A stretch of DNA of 25,065 bases. Origin: UBA9647 sp049522195. GTDB taxonomy: Bacteria; Bacteroidota; Ignavibacteria; UBA10030. Shown piece by piece: positions 8,942 to 14,883 of the stretch. A program made the position numbers and the translations under genes. Numbering within the stretch: the stretch's first letter is position 1; every line of letters starts with the position of its first letter. The stretch is from NCBI GenBank assembly GCA_049522195.1, contig JBEKOB010000065.1, positions 1-25,065 of the forward strand, in the 5' to 3' direction. Under the pieces are notes generated by a model. The model ran no database searches, had not been told where the DNA came from, and was given only the letters and a program-made list of their open reading frames with translations.

Positions 8942-9020
8942 GTTTTGAGTTTGTCGATTCACGGTTTATTGACTGCAAATCCACTTTTTACTCTTCACTA
9001 TTTACTATTCACTACTTACT
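8919..9020. repeat. Intergenic array of degenerate 7-bp units
   Basis: The gap between pepT and the OPT gene can be cut into heptamers in one unbroken register from 8919. The first five units fit NNGTTTN (8919-8953). The next four are irregular. The last five (8982-9016) fit YACTHYT. The array runs into the pepT stop codon and last codons. It is not CRISPR-like: there are no spacers and the unit is only 7 bp. Confidence 0.75.
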
Positions 9021-10265
9021 TTTCTCCACCCACACTTGAGCAAGGTTGACCACCGTCTCAGCTGCCTTTTCCATTCCCCACAATGAGGCCCACTCAGTAT
9101 TCCCGTGGTAGTTGTGGCCGCCGGTGAAGATGTTCGGCGTTGGCAGGCCGTTTGCTGTCAGTTTTGATCCGTCTGTGCCCCCGCGGATGGGAACCCACTT
9201 TGGTTCGAGGCCGGATCGTTTCGTGGCTTCCCAGAGACAATCCAGGACTCGCTGATCCTTCTCCAGTCCTTCGCGCATGTTCCGGTACGACTCGATTATC
9301 TGGAGTTCGATCTTCGCTTTCGGATGCAACGGCTGGACTTCGGCAATGATTTTTTCGAGTCGTTGTTTCAGAACGTCGAGACCGTCGGTGCGGAAATCGC
9401 GCAACAGGATCTTCACGACGGATTTCGCTTCCTCTCCCTGCAAAACATGCGGATGGATGTACGGTTCATACCCTTCCGTTGTTTCAGGTGCCATGTCTCT
9501 GGGCATGCGTGCAATGATATCGGCGATGACACGGATCGAGTTCACCATGATTCCCTTGGCTGTGCCGGGATGGATGTTTCGACCGTGCACAGTTATGACG
9601 GCAGAATTCGCGCTGAACGTCTCCTTGTTCAATTCGCCTGTTGTATCTCCATCGATGGTGTATGCGAACAGTGCACCGAATTTCTTGATGTCGAAATATT
9701 TCGTTCCCATCCCCACCTCTTCGTCAGGAGTGAACCCGATCTTGATATCACCATGAAGAAGATTGGGATGATCGATCAAATGCTGCATCGCGGTCATGAT
9801 GATTGCGATGCCTGCCTTATCGTCTGCACCAAGAAGCGTCGTTCCGTCACTGGTAATGACCGTTCTGCCGATTTCTTTCTTGAGTTCCGGATTCTCCGAC
9901 TCCTTAATGACGACCGACCGATCGCCAGGGAGCACCAGATCACCCCCCTGATAGTTCTTGATTATCTGAGGTTTCACGTTCGCGCCTGACGTCGAGGGAG
10001 ACGTATCAACATGTGCCACAAACCCAACCGTCGGTACTTTGCCATGAGCCGGATGCGTTGGCGGCACGTTGCCAGGTAAAGTGGCCATCACGTAACCGTA
10101 CTTGTCGATGGAAGCATCCCTTAATCCCAGATCCTTTAATTCCTGGACGAGAGGGTTCAAAAGGTCGAACTGCTTTGCAGTGCTTGGATAGGCCTCCACG
10201 TCGTCTTGCGACTGTGTGTCGATCTTCACATAACGGAGAAAACGATCGAGCATTGTTTCTTTCAT
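9012..10265 (-). CDS. pepT: Peptidase T (tripeptide aminopeptidase)
   Basis: A cytoplasmic M20-family zinc aminopeptidase that removes the N-terminal residue from tripeptides. The 417-residue length is typical. Seen: the metal and catalytic motif AHVDTSP (H85, D87), the bridging aspartate in LLGADDKAG (D148), FTPDEEVG (E182/E183), the TIDGD aspartate (D205), IHPGTAKG near 231, RGGTDGSKL near 361, and the C-terminal histidine motif GGHNYHGNTEW (H384, H387). All expected ligands are present. The start at 10265 has a GAGGA ribosome binding site nine bases upstream. It sits upstream of an OPT peptide transporter on the same strand. The last two codons and the stop are part of the heptamer repeat. 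Confidence 0.95.
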   Translation of the reverse strand: MKETMLDRFLRYVKIDTQSQDDVEAYPSTAKQFDLLNPLVQELKDLGLRDASIDKYGYVMATLPGNVPPTHPAHGKVPTVGFVAHVDTSPSTSGANVKPQIIKNYQGGDLVLPGDRSVVIKESENPELKKEIGRTVITSDGTTLLGADDKAGIAIIMTAMQHLIDHPNLLHGDIKIGFTPDEEVGMGTKYFDIKKFGALFAYTIDGDTTGELNKETFSANSAVITVHGRNIHPGTAKGIMVNSIRVIADIIARMPRDMAPETTEGYEPYIHPHVLQGEEAKSVVKILLRDFRTDGLDVLKQRLEKIIAEVQPLHPKAKIELQIIESYRNMREGLEKDQRVLDCLWEATKRSGLEPKWVPIRGGTDGSKLTANGLPTPNIFTGGHNYHGNTEWASLWGMEKAAETVVNLAQVWVEKSK

Positions 10266-10281
10266 AAGATCATCCTCTTGT

Positions 10282-10312
10282 AGAATGTAATAAGCTAGAT
10301 TCGTACCACAAA
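10282..10312 (-). promoter_or_regulatory. Candidate promoter of pepT
   Basis: Minus-strand TTTG (10309-10312) is followed after 19 bases by TACATTCT (10282-10289), a partial fit to the Bacteroidota TTTG-N19-TAnnTTTG pattern. It leaves a very short leader with the ribosome binding site near the RNA 5' end, so it is tentative. Confidence 0.3.
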
Positions 10313-10343
10313 ATCTTCCGCAGGATACTCACCTGTCATCGAA

Positions 10344-10357
10344 AGGGAACAATCCCT
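10344..10357 (-). terminator. Weak hairpin after the LolA-like gene
   Basis: A 5-bp AGGGA/TCCCT stem with a 4-base loop lies eight bases past the stop of the LolA-like gene, followed on the minus strand by a short TTTC. It may end that transcript before pepT. The stem is short. Confidence 0.25.
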
Positions 10358-10364
10358 GTAGCAC

Positions 10365-11099
10365 TCACTTCCAGCGTGCGGTTTTCCAATACTGCGGGTC
10401 AAACAGCTTCCTGTCGAGCTTCGGGTTTGCATGGAGTTCCGAATATTCTTCGCTCATGAGGACCTTATTGTCGACCATGAAGATAACTTCGGGTGCCAGC
10501 CAGCCGTTGGCGAGCCGGACATACTTGTTGAATTGCGTCTCCCGCGTCTGGGTGCCACTGGTGCCTGCCGGTTCGAGGAGGCGGACAAAGAGGAGCCGCT
10601 CCTTCTCTATCCAGAACTGCGGCGAGTGGAGGTCGCCTTGTTTTCCTCCTACAACATAGGCCGGTCGTCCCTGCCAGGTATCTTCCCGGAAAATCGACAG
10701 ATCGAAATGGAGCCCCTTGAGCTTTGTCAGCATGTCCTGCGGCTGGAGGAAATAGACATCGAATCCCAGGAGCAGCAGCGAATGAACAAAGTTTCTTGTC
10801 GTCGTCAGTTTTCCATCCCGGAAGACGTAGAGCGAATCGCCGGCGAGCATCATTCCACTACCCCCCATGGAATCCATGTCGATGCGCATCGTTCCGGGGA
10901 AGGAGAACGATTCGTACCATGTGCTTACAATGGTGGTGTCTGGCTTCACCTGCGAGGTTTTTTGGACGAACGTCAGCGTCTTGTACCACTTGCCTGCATA
11001 CCGGTCGTGCATTGCCTTGATGAGCTGCTCAGAAGTTTGAATAGTCTGGGCGGAGAGGAGATGAAACGCGATGAACGGTAGAAGCAGCAATTTCTTCAT
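10365..11099 (-). CDS. Exported LolA-like outer-membrane lipoprotein-sorting family protein
   Basis: A 244-residue protein with a clear signal peptide (MKKLLLLPFIAFHLLSAQ). The mature part has the look of LolA/LolB-like half-barrel proteins: an opening helix (SEQLIKAMHDRYAGKWYKTLTFVQKT), repeated beta strands with a lipid-like-substrate rhythm (PGTMRIDMDSMGGSGMMLAGDSLYVFRDGKL), then WQGRPAYVVGG, QFWIEKERLLFVRLLE and the closing FDPQYWKTARWK. These proteins carry or read lipoproteins or lipids in the periplasm, but this subgroup has no established function, so the role is open. No clear ribosome binding site is visible. It follows the alpha/beta hydrolase gene by 104 bases. Confidence 0.6.
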   Translation of the reverse strand: MKKLLLLPFIAFHLLSAQTIQTSEQLIKAMHDRYAGKWYKTLTFVQKTSQVKPDTTIVSTWYESFSFPGTMRIDMDSMGGSGMMLAGDSLYVFRDGKLTTTRNFVHSLLLLGFDVYFLQPQDMLTKLKGLHFDLSIFREDTWQGRPAYVVGGKQGDLHSPQFWIEKERLLFVRLLEPAGTSGTQTRETQFNKYVRLANGWLAPEVIFMVDNKVLMSEEYSELHANPKLDRKLFDPQYWKTARWK

Positions 11100-11183
11100 T
11101 GGGCTGGCGAAGTGTTGAAGGGATTTGGCCCGTCGTTGGTGCGGTCAATTAAAGGGAAAAACCAGAGAATTCAAAGTAGAAAT

Positions 11184-11202
11184 TGCTGGCATTTTGCCAG
11201 TA
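11184..11202 (-). terminator. Small hairpin after the alpha/beta hydrolase gene
   Basis: CTGGCA and TGCCAG form a 6-bp stem (extended by a G-T and a T-A pair) around a 3-base loop immediately after the stop codon. On the minus strand a broken T-rich stretch (ATTTCTACTTT) follows. It is a plausible but weak intrinsic terminator. Confidence 0.35.
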
Positions 11203-11203
11203 T

Positions 11204-11971
11204 CTACGATCCGTCATGAAGAAACTGCTGGACCACGTCGGCGAACAGGACAGGTGATTCGGCGTGTATCCAATGCCCAGCGTCAATCGATACGATTCTT
11301 GCGTTCGGGAACAACCTGCATATAAACGGTGTGTCAGATTCGAGCACGTAGTGTGATCGTTCCCCCTTGACGAAAAGTGTCGGATTCAGAAACGGCGCTG
11401 ACGAACGTATCTCGCTAGCAATTTCTTTGTAATGCCTGGAAATCGCTTCGAGATTCGCTTTCCAGAGAAAAGAACCGGCTGAGTCGCGCGCAAGATTTTT
11501 CATCAGAAATTGTCGCACTGCGAGGTCGGGGATTTTTCCGGACAGCGCATCATCCACTTGTTGGCGTGACTGGAAAGCTCCGGGGTCAATGGACATCAGC
11601 GCCTCGAGCAGTTCATCGTGCAAGCGCGGATAGGATCTCGGCGCAATATCGACTACAACCAGCTTCACTACGCGCTCAGGACTTGATAGAGCGAGCCTCA
11701 TTGCGATCTTTCCCCCCATCGAGTGGCCGATGAGGTGAGCGGAATGGATGTGCTGAGCGTCCATAAGCTCGATCACATCCTCTGCCATCGCCTTGTACGT
11801 GAGTGTGTCCGAATGCGGGGACCGTCCATGATTGCGCACATCGATTGCCAGCACTCTGTATGACGTAGCAAACTTCTTGCTGAGCGTGTGCCAATTGTCG
11901 AGCGAGCCGAGGAGTCCGTGGATGATGAGGAGTGGCTCGCCGCTGCCGTATTGCTGGAAGAAGAGCTTCAT
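11204..11971 (-). CDS. Alpha/beta hydrolase, YbfF/ABHD11-like esterase
   Basis: A 255-residue cytoplasmic serine hydrolase. Seen: the oxyanion-hole HGLLGSLDNW (18-27), DVRNHGRSPHS (44-54), the nucleophile elbow IGHSMGG (S84), the probable acid in VVVDIAPRSYP (D108), and the catalytic histidine in DAGHWIHAESP (H233). This layout, with the acid directly after strand 6, matches the E. coli YbfF / human ABHD11 subgroup of acyl esterases; the natural substrate is unknown. The start is the ATG at 11971, with no clear ribosome binding site. It is 33 bases downstream of apaG, probably in one operon. Confidence 0.85.
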   Translation of the reverse strand: MKLFFQQYGSGEPLLIIHGLLGSLDNWHTLSKKFATSYRVLAIDVRNHGRSPHSDTLTYKAMAEDVIELMDAQHIHSAHLIGHSMGGKIAMRLALSSPERVVKLVVVDIAPRSYPRLHDELLEALMSIDPGAFQSRQQVDDALSGKIPDLAVRQFLMKNLARDSAGSFLWKANLEAISRHYKEIASEIRSSAPFLNPTLFVKGERSHYVLESDTPFICRLFPNARIVSIDAGHWIHAESPVLFADVVQQFLHDGS

Positions 11972-12004
11972 GGGGATTGGCGGAGTGCAGATGGAAGGCA
12001 GACG

Positions 12005-12388
12005 TCAGTTGCCCATTGCCCGGAGTGTGAACTTTGGAATGGTGACACGAAAGAGATCTCCATTCTCCCGCTGCATGAGGTATGTCCCTTCCATGGTCCC
12101 TTCCAATGTCTCGAGGATGCAGTAACTGTTGTACTCGTGAAAGCTCCCTGGTCGGATTGTGGGTTGTTTGCCGACAACTCCCTCACCTTCAACTTCCTCA
12201 ACCCGGCCGCTCGAATGTCTGATGAACCAATGACGGCGCGTGAGCTGTACCGTCTGCGAACTGTTATTCTCGATCCGGATGAAATAGGCGAAGACGAATT
12301 TTCGCTGCAGCACGTCTGACTGACCGTCCAAATAGACCGGCTGTACTGTTATCCGAATGCCTTCAGTTGTTGCTGTGTAGGTGGTCAT
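12005..12388 (-). CDS. apaG: ApaG family protein
   Basis: A 127-residue protein that matches ApaG throughout: a fibronectin-III-like beta sandwich with VFAYFIRIENNSSQTVQLTRRHWFI, the EVEGEGVVGKQPTIRPGSFHEYNSYC core and LETLEGTMEGTYLM, the stretch by which the family is recognised. ApaG was linked to cobalt/magnesium handling and is the same fold as the F-box-associated ApaG domain of eukaryotes; its biochemical job in bacteria is unsettled. The length is normal. It lies between an MBL-fold hydrolase and an alpha/beta hydrolase on the same strand with short gaps (47 and 33 bases), suggesting a shared transcript. Confidence 0.95.
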   Translation of the reverse strand: MTTYTATTEGIRITVQPVYLDGQSDVLQRKFVFAYFIRIENNSSQTVQLTRRHWFIRHSSGRVEEVEGEGVVGKQPTIRPGSFHEYNSYCILETLEGTMEGTYLMQRENGDLFRVTIPKFTLRAMGN

Positions 12389-12435
12389 CGTGCTTCAGCT
12401 AAAGGTACGGCCATTGCGAGAAAACCTCAAGGTGA

Positions 12436-13242
12436 TCAGAACTGAAATGAGTCACCGTTTCTGAGTATGTGAACCTTGTCTTGAATACCGCATCGCTGGG
12501 CCTCGGCCAGAAGCTTTTGAGGCGGTTCTTCCATCGGCTCGTCGCTGATCCAGAAGGTCCCCCAATGGAACGGGACGAGATGTCTGGCACGCAGATCCTG
12601 AAACGCCTGGAGCGCCGTCACCGGATGGAGATGGAGGTTCTTGAACCACTTTTCGGGTTTGTAAGCACCGATGGGGAGCAGAGCAACATCGATGTTGTAA
12701 CGCGATCCAATTTCAGTGAAGAATTCCCCATACGCAGTATCGCCGGCAAAATACACTGACCGATTGTTGGTCTCGACAACAAAGCCGGCGCAAGCGTTCA
12801 TGCCCGGATCTCCGGGTTTTCGTTTGCTCACGTGCTTTGCGGGAACGCAAGTGATCGTCGTGCCACCGTCTTCGAATCTCTCCCAGTGACTCAACTCTAT
12901 AATCTTTGGGAAACCTGCTCTCTGACCGTATGAGCCGATCCCCTTCGGAAGAATGAGCGTGGAGATTCCGCGGCGACGGAGCCGTCGCAGTGTCCTCATA
13001 TTTAAATGGTCATAATCGCTATGCGAAACAAGGATATAATCGATTGGCGGCAGCTCTCCGAACGGTATGCCTGGTTTCTGCATTCGGGGGAAGAGATACG
13101 ATACCGTCCACGAATAGATTGGATCGGTCAGAATATTGACGCCTCCGAGTTGAATCAGAACGGTGGCGTGATTGATGAGTGTGATCGAGTCGGGCATGCG
13201 AGTGTTGAAATGGTAACGAATACTCGGAAGGTATGCAATCAT
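12436..13242 (-). CDS. MBL-fold metal-dependent hydrolase (UlaG / NAPE-PLD-like)
   Basis: A 268-residue metallo-beta-lactamase-fold protein. Seen: INHATVLIQLGGVNILTDPIYS (24-45), the metal motif SHSDYDHLN (H74, D76, D78, H79), PAKHVSKR (H137), the bridging aspartate in YFAGDTAYG (D168), and PFHWGTF (H226). The order and spacing fit the NAPE-PLD/UlaG-like branch. The second position of the HxHxDH motif is Asp instead of His. I start it at the ATG at 13242, before conserved sequence. A longer reading to 13545 would translate straight through an inverted-repeat element and is almost certainly not protein; an ATG at 13197 is the other option. No strong ribosome binding site is seen. The substrate is unknown; apaG follows after 47 bases. 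Confidence 0.85.
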   Translation of the reverse strand: MIAYLPSIRYHFNTRMPDSITLINHATVLIQLGGVNILTDPIYSWTVSYLFPRMQKPGIPFGELPPIDYILVSHSDYDHLNMRTLRRLRRRGISTLILPKGIGSYGQRAGFPKIIELSHWERFEDGGTTITCVPAKHVSKRKPGDPGMNACAGFVVETNNRSVYFAGDTAYGEFFTEIGSRYNIDVALLPIGAYKPEKWFKNLHLHPVTALQAFQDLRARHLVPFHWGTFWISDEPMEEPPQKLLAEAQRCGIQDKVHILRNGDSFQF

Positions 13243-13260
13243 CTCACTTTTCTTGTCTAG

Positions 13261-13415
13261 AGCACACACCCCTCTGCTCCCCTCTCTCAGCCCATATGCT
13301 TTCGCTCGAGAGGGGACGTTTGATACCGTAAGATCTTGTATTTTCCTCCAAGTACCAGCAGTCCCCTCTGTGTGTGGGCTTGAGCGACGGGGAGAGGGGA
13401 TGAAAGGGGTGTGCT
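13261..13415. repeat. Nested inverted-repeat element (MITE/REP-like), 155 bp
   Basis: The outer ends are an inverted pair (AGCACAC at 13261-13267, GTGTGCT at 13409-13415). Each arm is itself a hairpin: TCCCCTCTC (13278-13286) with GAGAGGGGA (13308-13316), and TCCCCTCT (13362-13369) with AGAGGGGA (13393-13400). The two roughly 55-bp arms are imperfect reverse complements around a unique-looking core of about 44 bases. It lies 19 bases upstream of the MBL-fold gene in a divergent gap. No coding capacity is credible. I infer a small dispersed non-autonomous element; copy number cannot be seen here. Confidence 0.7.
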
Positions 13416-13592
13416 GTTGAGAGTTGGATGAACTCTTCTCGCTCTCGAAGTCGTTGTTCGGCTGAAAACTGGACGATCCCATCGATTCGATGAATTGAAG
13501 GTCATTGGATTTTCCACAATATTGTGTAAACAAGATTGTCATCATCCAAATCTACTGACAAGAATACCCAACGTATTTCACTGGACCGATCA
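13416..13592. promoter_or_regulatory. Divergent intergenic region with palindrome CACAATATTGTG
   Basis: This is the rest of the 350-bp gap between the MBL-fold and flavoprotein genes. It contains a perfect 12-base palindrome (13515-13526). A loose plus-strand sigma70-like pair, TTGAAG (13495-13500) and AATATT after 17 bases, has its -10 inside the palindrome, so an operator role is possible. Palindromes of this size also occur by chance. Confidence 0.3.
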
Positions 13593-14762
13593 TTGAAAAC
13601 CCACGATGTCATCATCATCGGAGCCGGCGCAGCCGGATTGATGTGCGCCATCCAGGCTGGCAAACGGGGACGATCAGTCCTCGTGCTTGAGCACAACGGC
13701 AAGATTGGCGAGAAGATTCTCATCTCTGGCGGCGGTCGCTGCAATTTCACAAACCTCAACGCCGAGTCCGTCAATTTCGTTTCGGGAAACCCCCACTTTT
13801 GTAAGTCGGCCCTGTCACGTTTCTCCCCATCTGATTTCACCGCTCTTGTAGAGAAACACAAGATCCCATACCACGAGAAGAACCTGGGACAGCTCTTTTG
13901 CGACGGAAGCTCACAGCAAATTGTTGACATGCTGGTTCGGGAATGCAATGAAGCGAACGTCGAACTGCGCGTGGGATGTGAGGTACAAGAGGTAAAGCGG
14001 GGAGAGCGCTATCAGTTGTTTACAGCGATCGGACAATTCGAATCTGACTCACTCATCATCGCCACCGGAGGACTTTCCATCCCTCAGCTTGGTGCGACGA
14101 ACTTCGCATTTTCTCTCGCACGTCAATTCGGTCTGAATGTTACGAAGCTCTGGCCTGGCTTGGTTCCTCTTACGTTCAATGCGGAGGACTTGCGGTTTTT
14201 CGGAAAACTTTCAGGAATCTCGATCGACTCTGTCGTTTCGTGTGGGAAAGCTGCTTTTCGGGAGAGCATTCTGTTCACTCATCGTGGATTGAGCGGTCCG
14301 GGGATTCTTCAAGCATCGTCGTATTGGGACGAGGGACAAAAGCTCACCGTCGACCTTCTGCCGGATGGCAAGGCAAAAGACATCCTTCTTACCCAGCATC
14401 AAACCACGAAAGAACTGACATCGGTTCTCGATCAGCACCTTCCCCGCCGGTTTGCGGTTGAGTGGTGTGATCGACTTGGCGGCTCCAGGACCATGCAACG
14501 CTTTTCCAGAAAGGAATTGGAGGAAATCGCGCACGGACTGCACAACTGGGAGGTGGCTCCGAGTGGAACAGAAGGGTTCGGCAAGGCAGAAGTGACAGTG
14601 GGAGGAGTTGATACGGACGAACTCTCCTCAAAGACGATGGAAGCTCGCAAAGCTCCAGGCCTGTATTTCATCGGCGAGTGTGTGGATGTGACCGGCTGGC
14701 TCGGGGGATACAACTTCCAGTGGGCCTGGTCGTCAGGATGGGTGGCGGGACAGTACGCGTAA
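13593..14762 (+). CDS. HI0933/BaiN-family FAD-dependent flavoprotein (NAD(P)/FAD oxidoreductase)
   Basis: A cytoplasmic flavoprotein of about 389 residues. Seen: the Rossmann motif DVIIIGAGAAGLMCA at the N-terminus, the family signature ISGGGRCNFTN, the IATGGLSIPQLGATNFAF segment, the FTHRGLSGPGILQASSYW segment, and the C-terminal GGVDTDELSSKTMEARKAPGLYFIGECVDVTGWLGGYNFQWAWSSG that closes the FAD site. Some relatives reduce bile-acid intermediates (BaiN), but most members have no assigned reaction. No ATG fits the start. I prefer the TTG at 13593, where LKTHDVIIIGAG mirrors the usual MKxxDVIIIGAG beginning; a TTG at 13536 would add 19 residues. It is divergent from the MBL-fold gene and convergent with the prolyl oligopeptidase gene. 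Confidence 0.9.
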   Translation: MKTHDVIIIGAGAAGLMCAIQAGKRGRSVLVLEHNGKIGEKILISGGGRCNFTNLNAESVNFVSGNPHFCKSALSRFSPSDFTALVEKHKIPYHEKNLGQLFCDGSSQQIVDMLVRECNEANVELRVGCEVQEVKRGERYQLFTAIGQFESDSLIIATGGLSIPQLGATNFAFSLARQFGLNVTKLWPGLVPLTFNAEDLRFFGKLSGISIDSVVSCGKAAFRESILFTHRGLSGPGILQASSYWDEGQKLTVDLLPDGKAKDILLTQHQTTKELTSVLDQHLPRRFAVEWCDRLGGSRTMQRFSRKELEEIAHGLHNWEVAPSGTEGFGKAEVTVGGVDTDELSSKTMEARKAPGLYFIGECVDVTGWLGGYNFQWAWSSGWVAGQYA

Positions 14763-14768
14763 CAATGA

Positions 14769-14815
14769 AGAAGTCCGACTTCTACCCGGTGTAGCGTGTT
14801 AAAAGTCGGACTTCT
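14769..14815. terminator. 13-bp hairpin between convergent genes
   Basis: The bases 14769-14781 and 14803-14815 are exact reverse complements (core GAAGTCCGACTT), enclosing a 21-base loop, seven bases after the flavoprotein stop. A hairpin between convergent genes could end transcription from both sides, but neither side has a strong T run. It may instead be a dispersed palindromic (REP-like) unit. Confidence 0.45.
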
Positions 14816-14816
14816 C

Positions 14817-14881
14817 GTAACTCAAAACTTGTCCGCCATAGGCGGAACCGCCTGCGGCGGAAAACTCTAAACTTGAAACTC
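14817..14881. repeat. Paired G/C hairpins flanked by AACT-type heptamers
   Basis: Two adjacent small hairpins, TCCGCC-ATA-GGCGGA (14832-14846) and CCGCC-TGC-GGCGG (14848-14860), sit between A/T-rich heptamer-like words (two units at 14817-14830, three at 14861-14881, all with the core AACT). The 13-base word AACTCAAAACTTG at 14819-14831 also occurs, inverted, at 8939-8951 in the pepT-OPT gap. The structure probably belongs to dispersed intergenic repeats. Confidence 0.55.
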
Positions 14882-14883
14882 TC

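Noticed and set aside
8919..9020. CRISPR array
   Set aside because: Units are 7 bp, degenerate and contiguous, with no spacers and no cas genes nearby.
13243..13545. N-terminal extension of the MBL-fold protein
   Set aside because: It translates the inverted-repeat element. The residues show no family similarity and precede the conserved INHATVLIQL opening.
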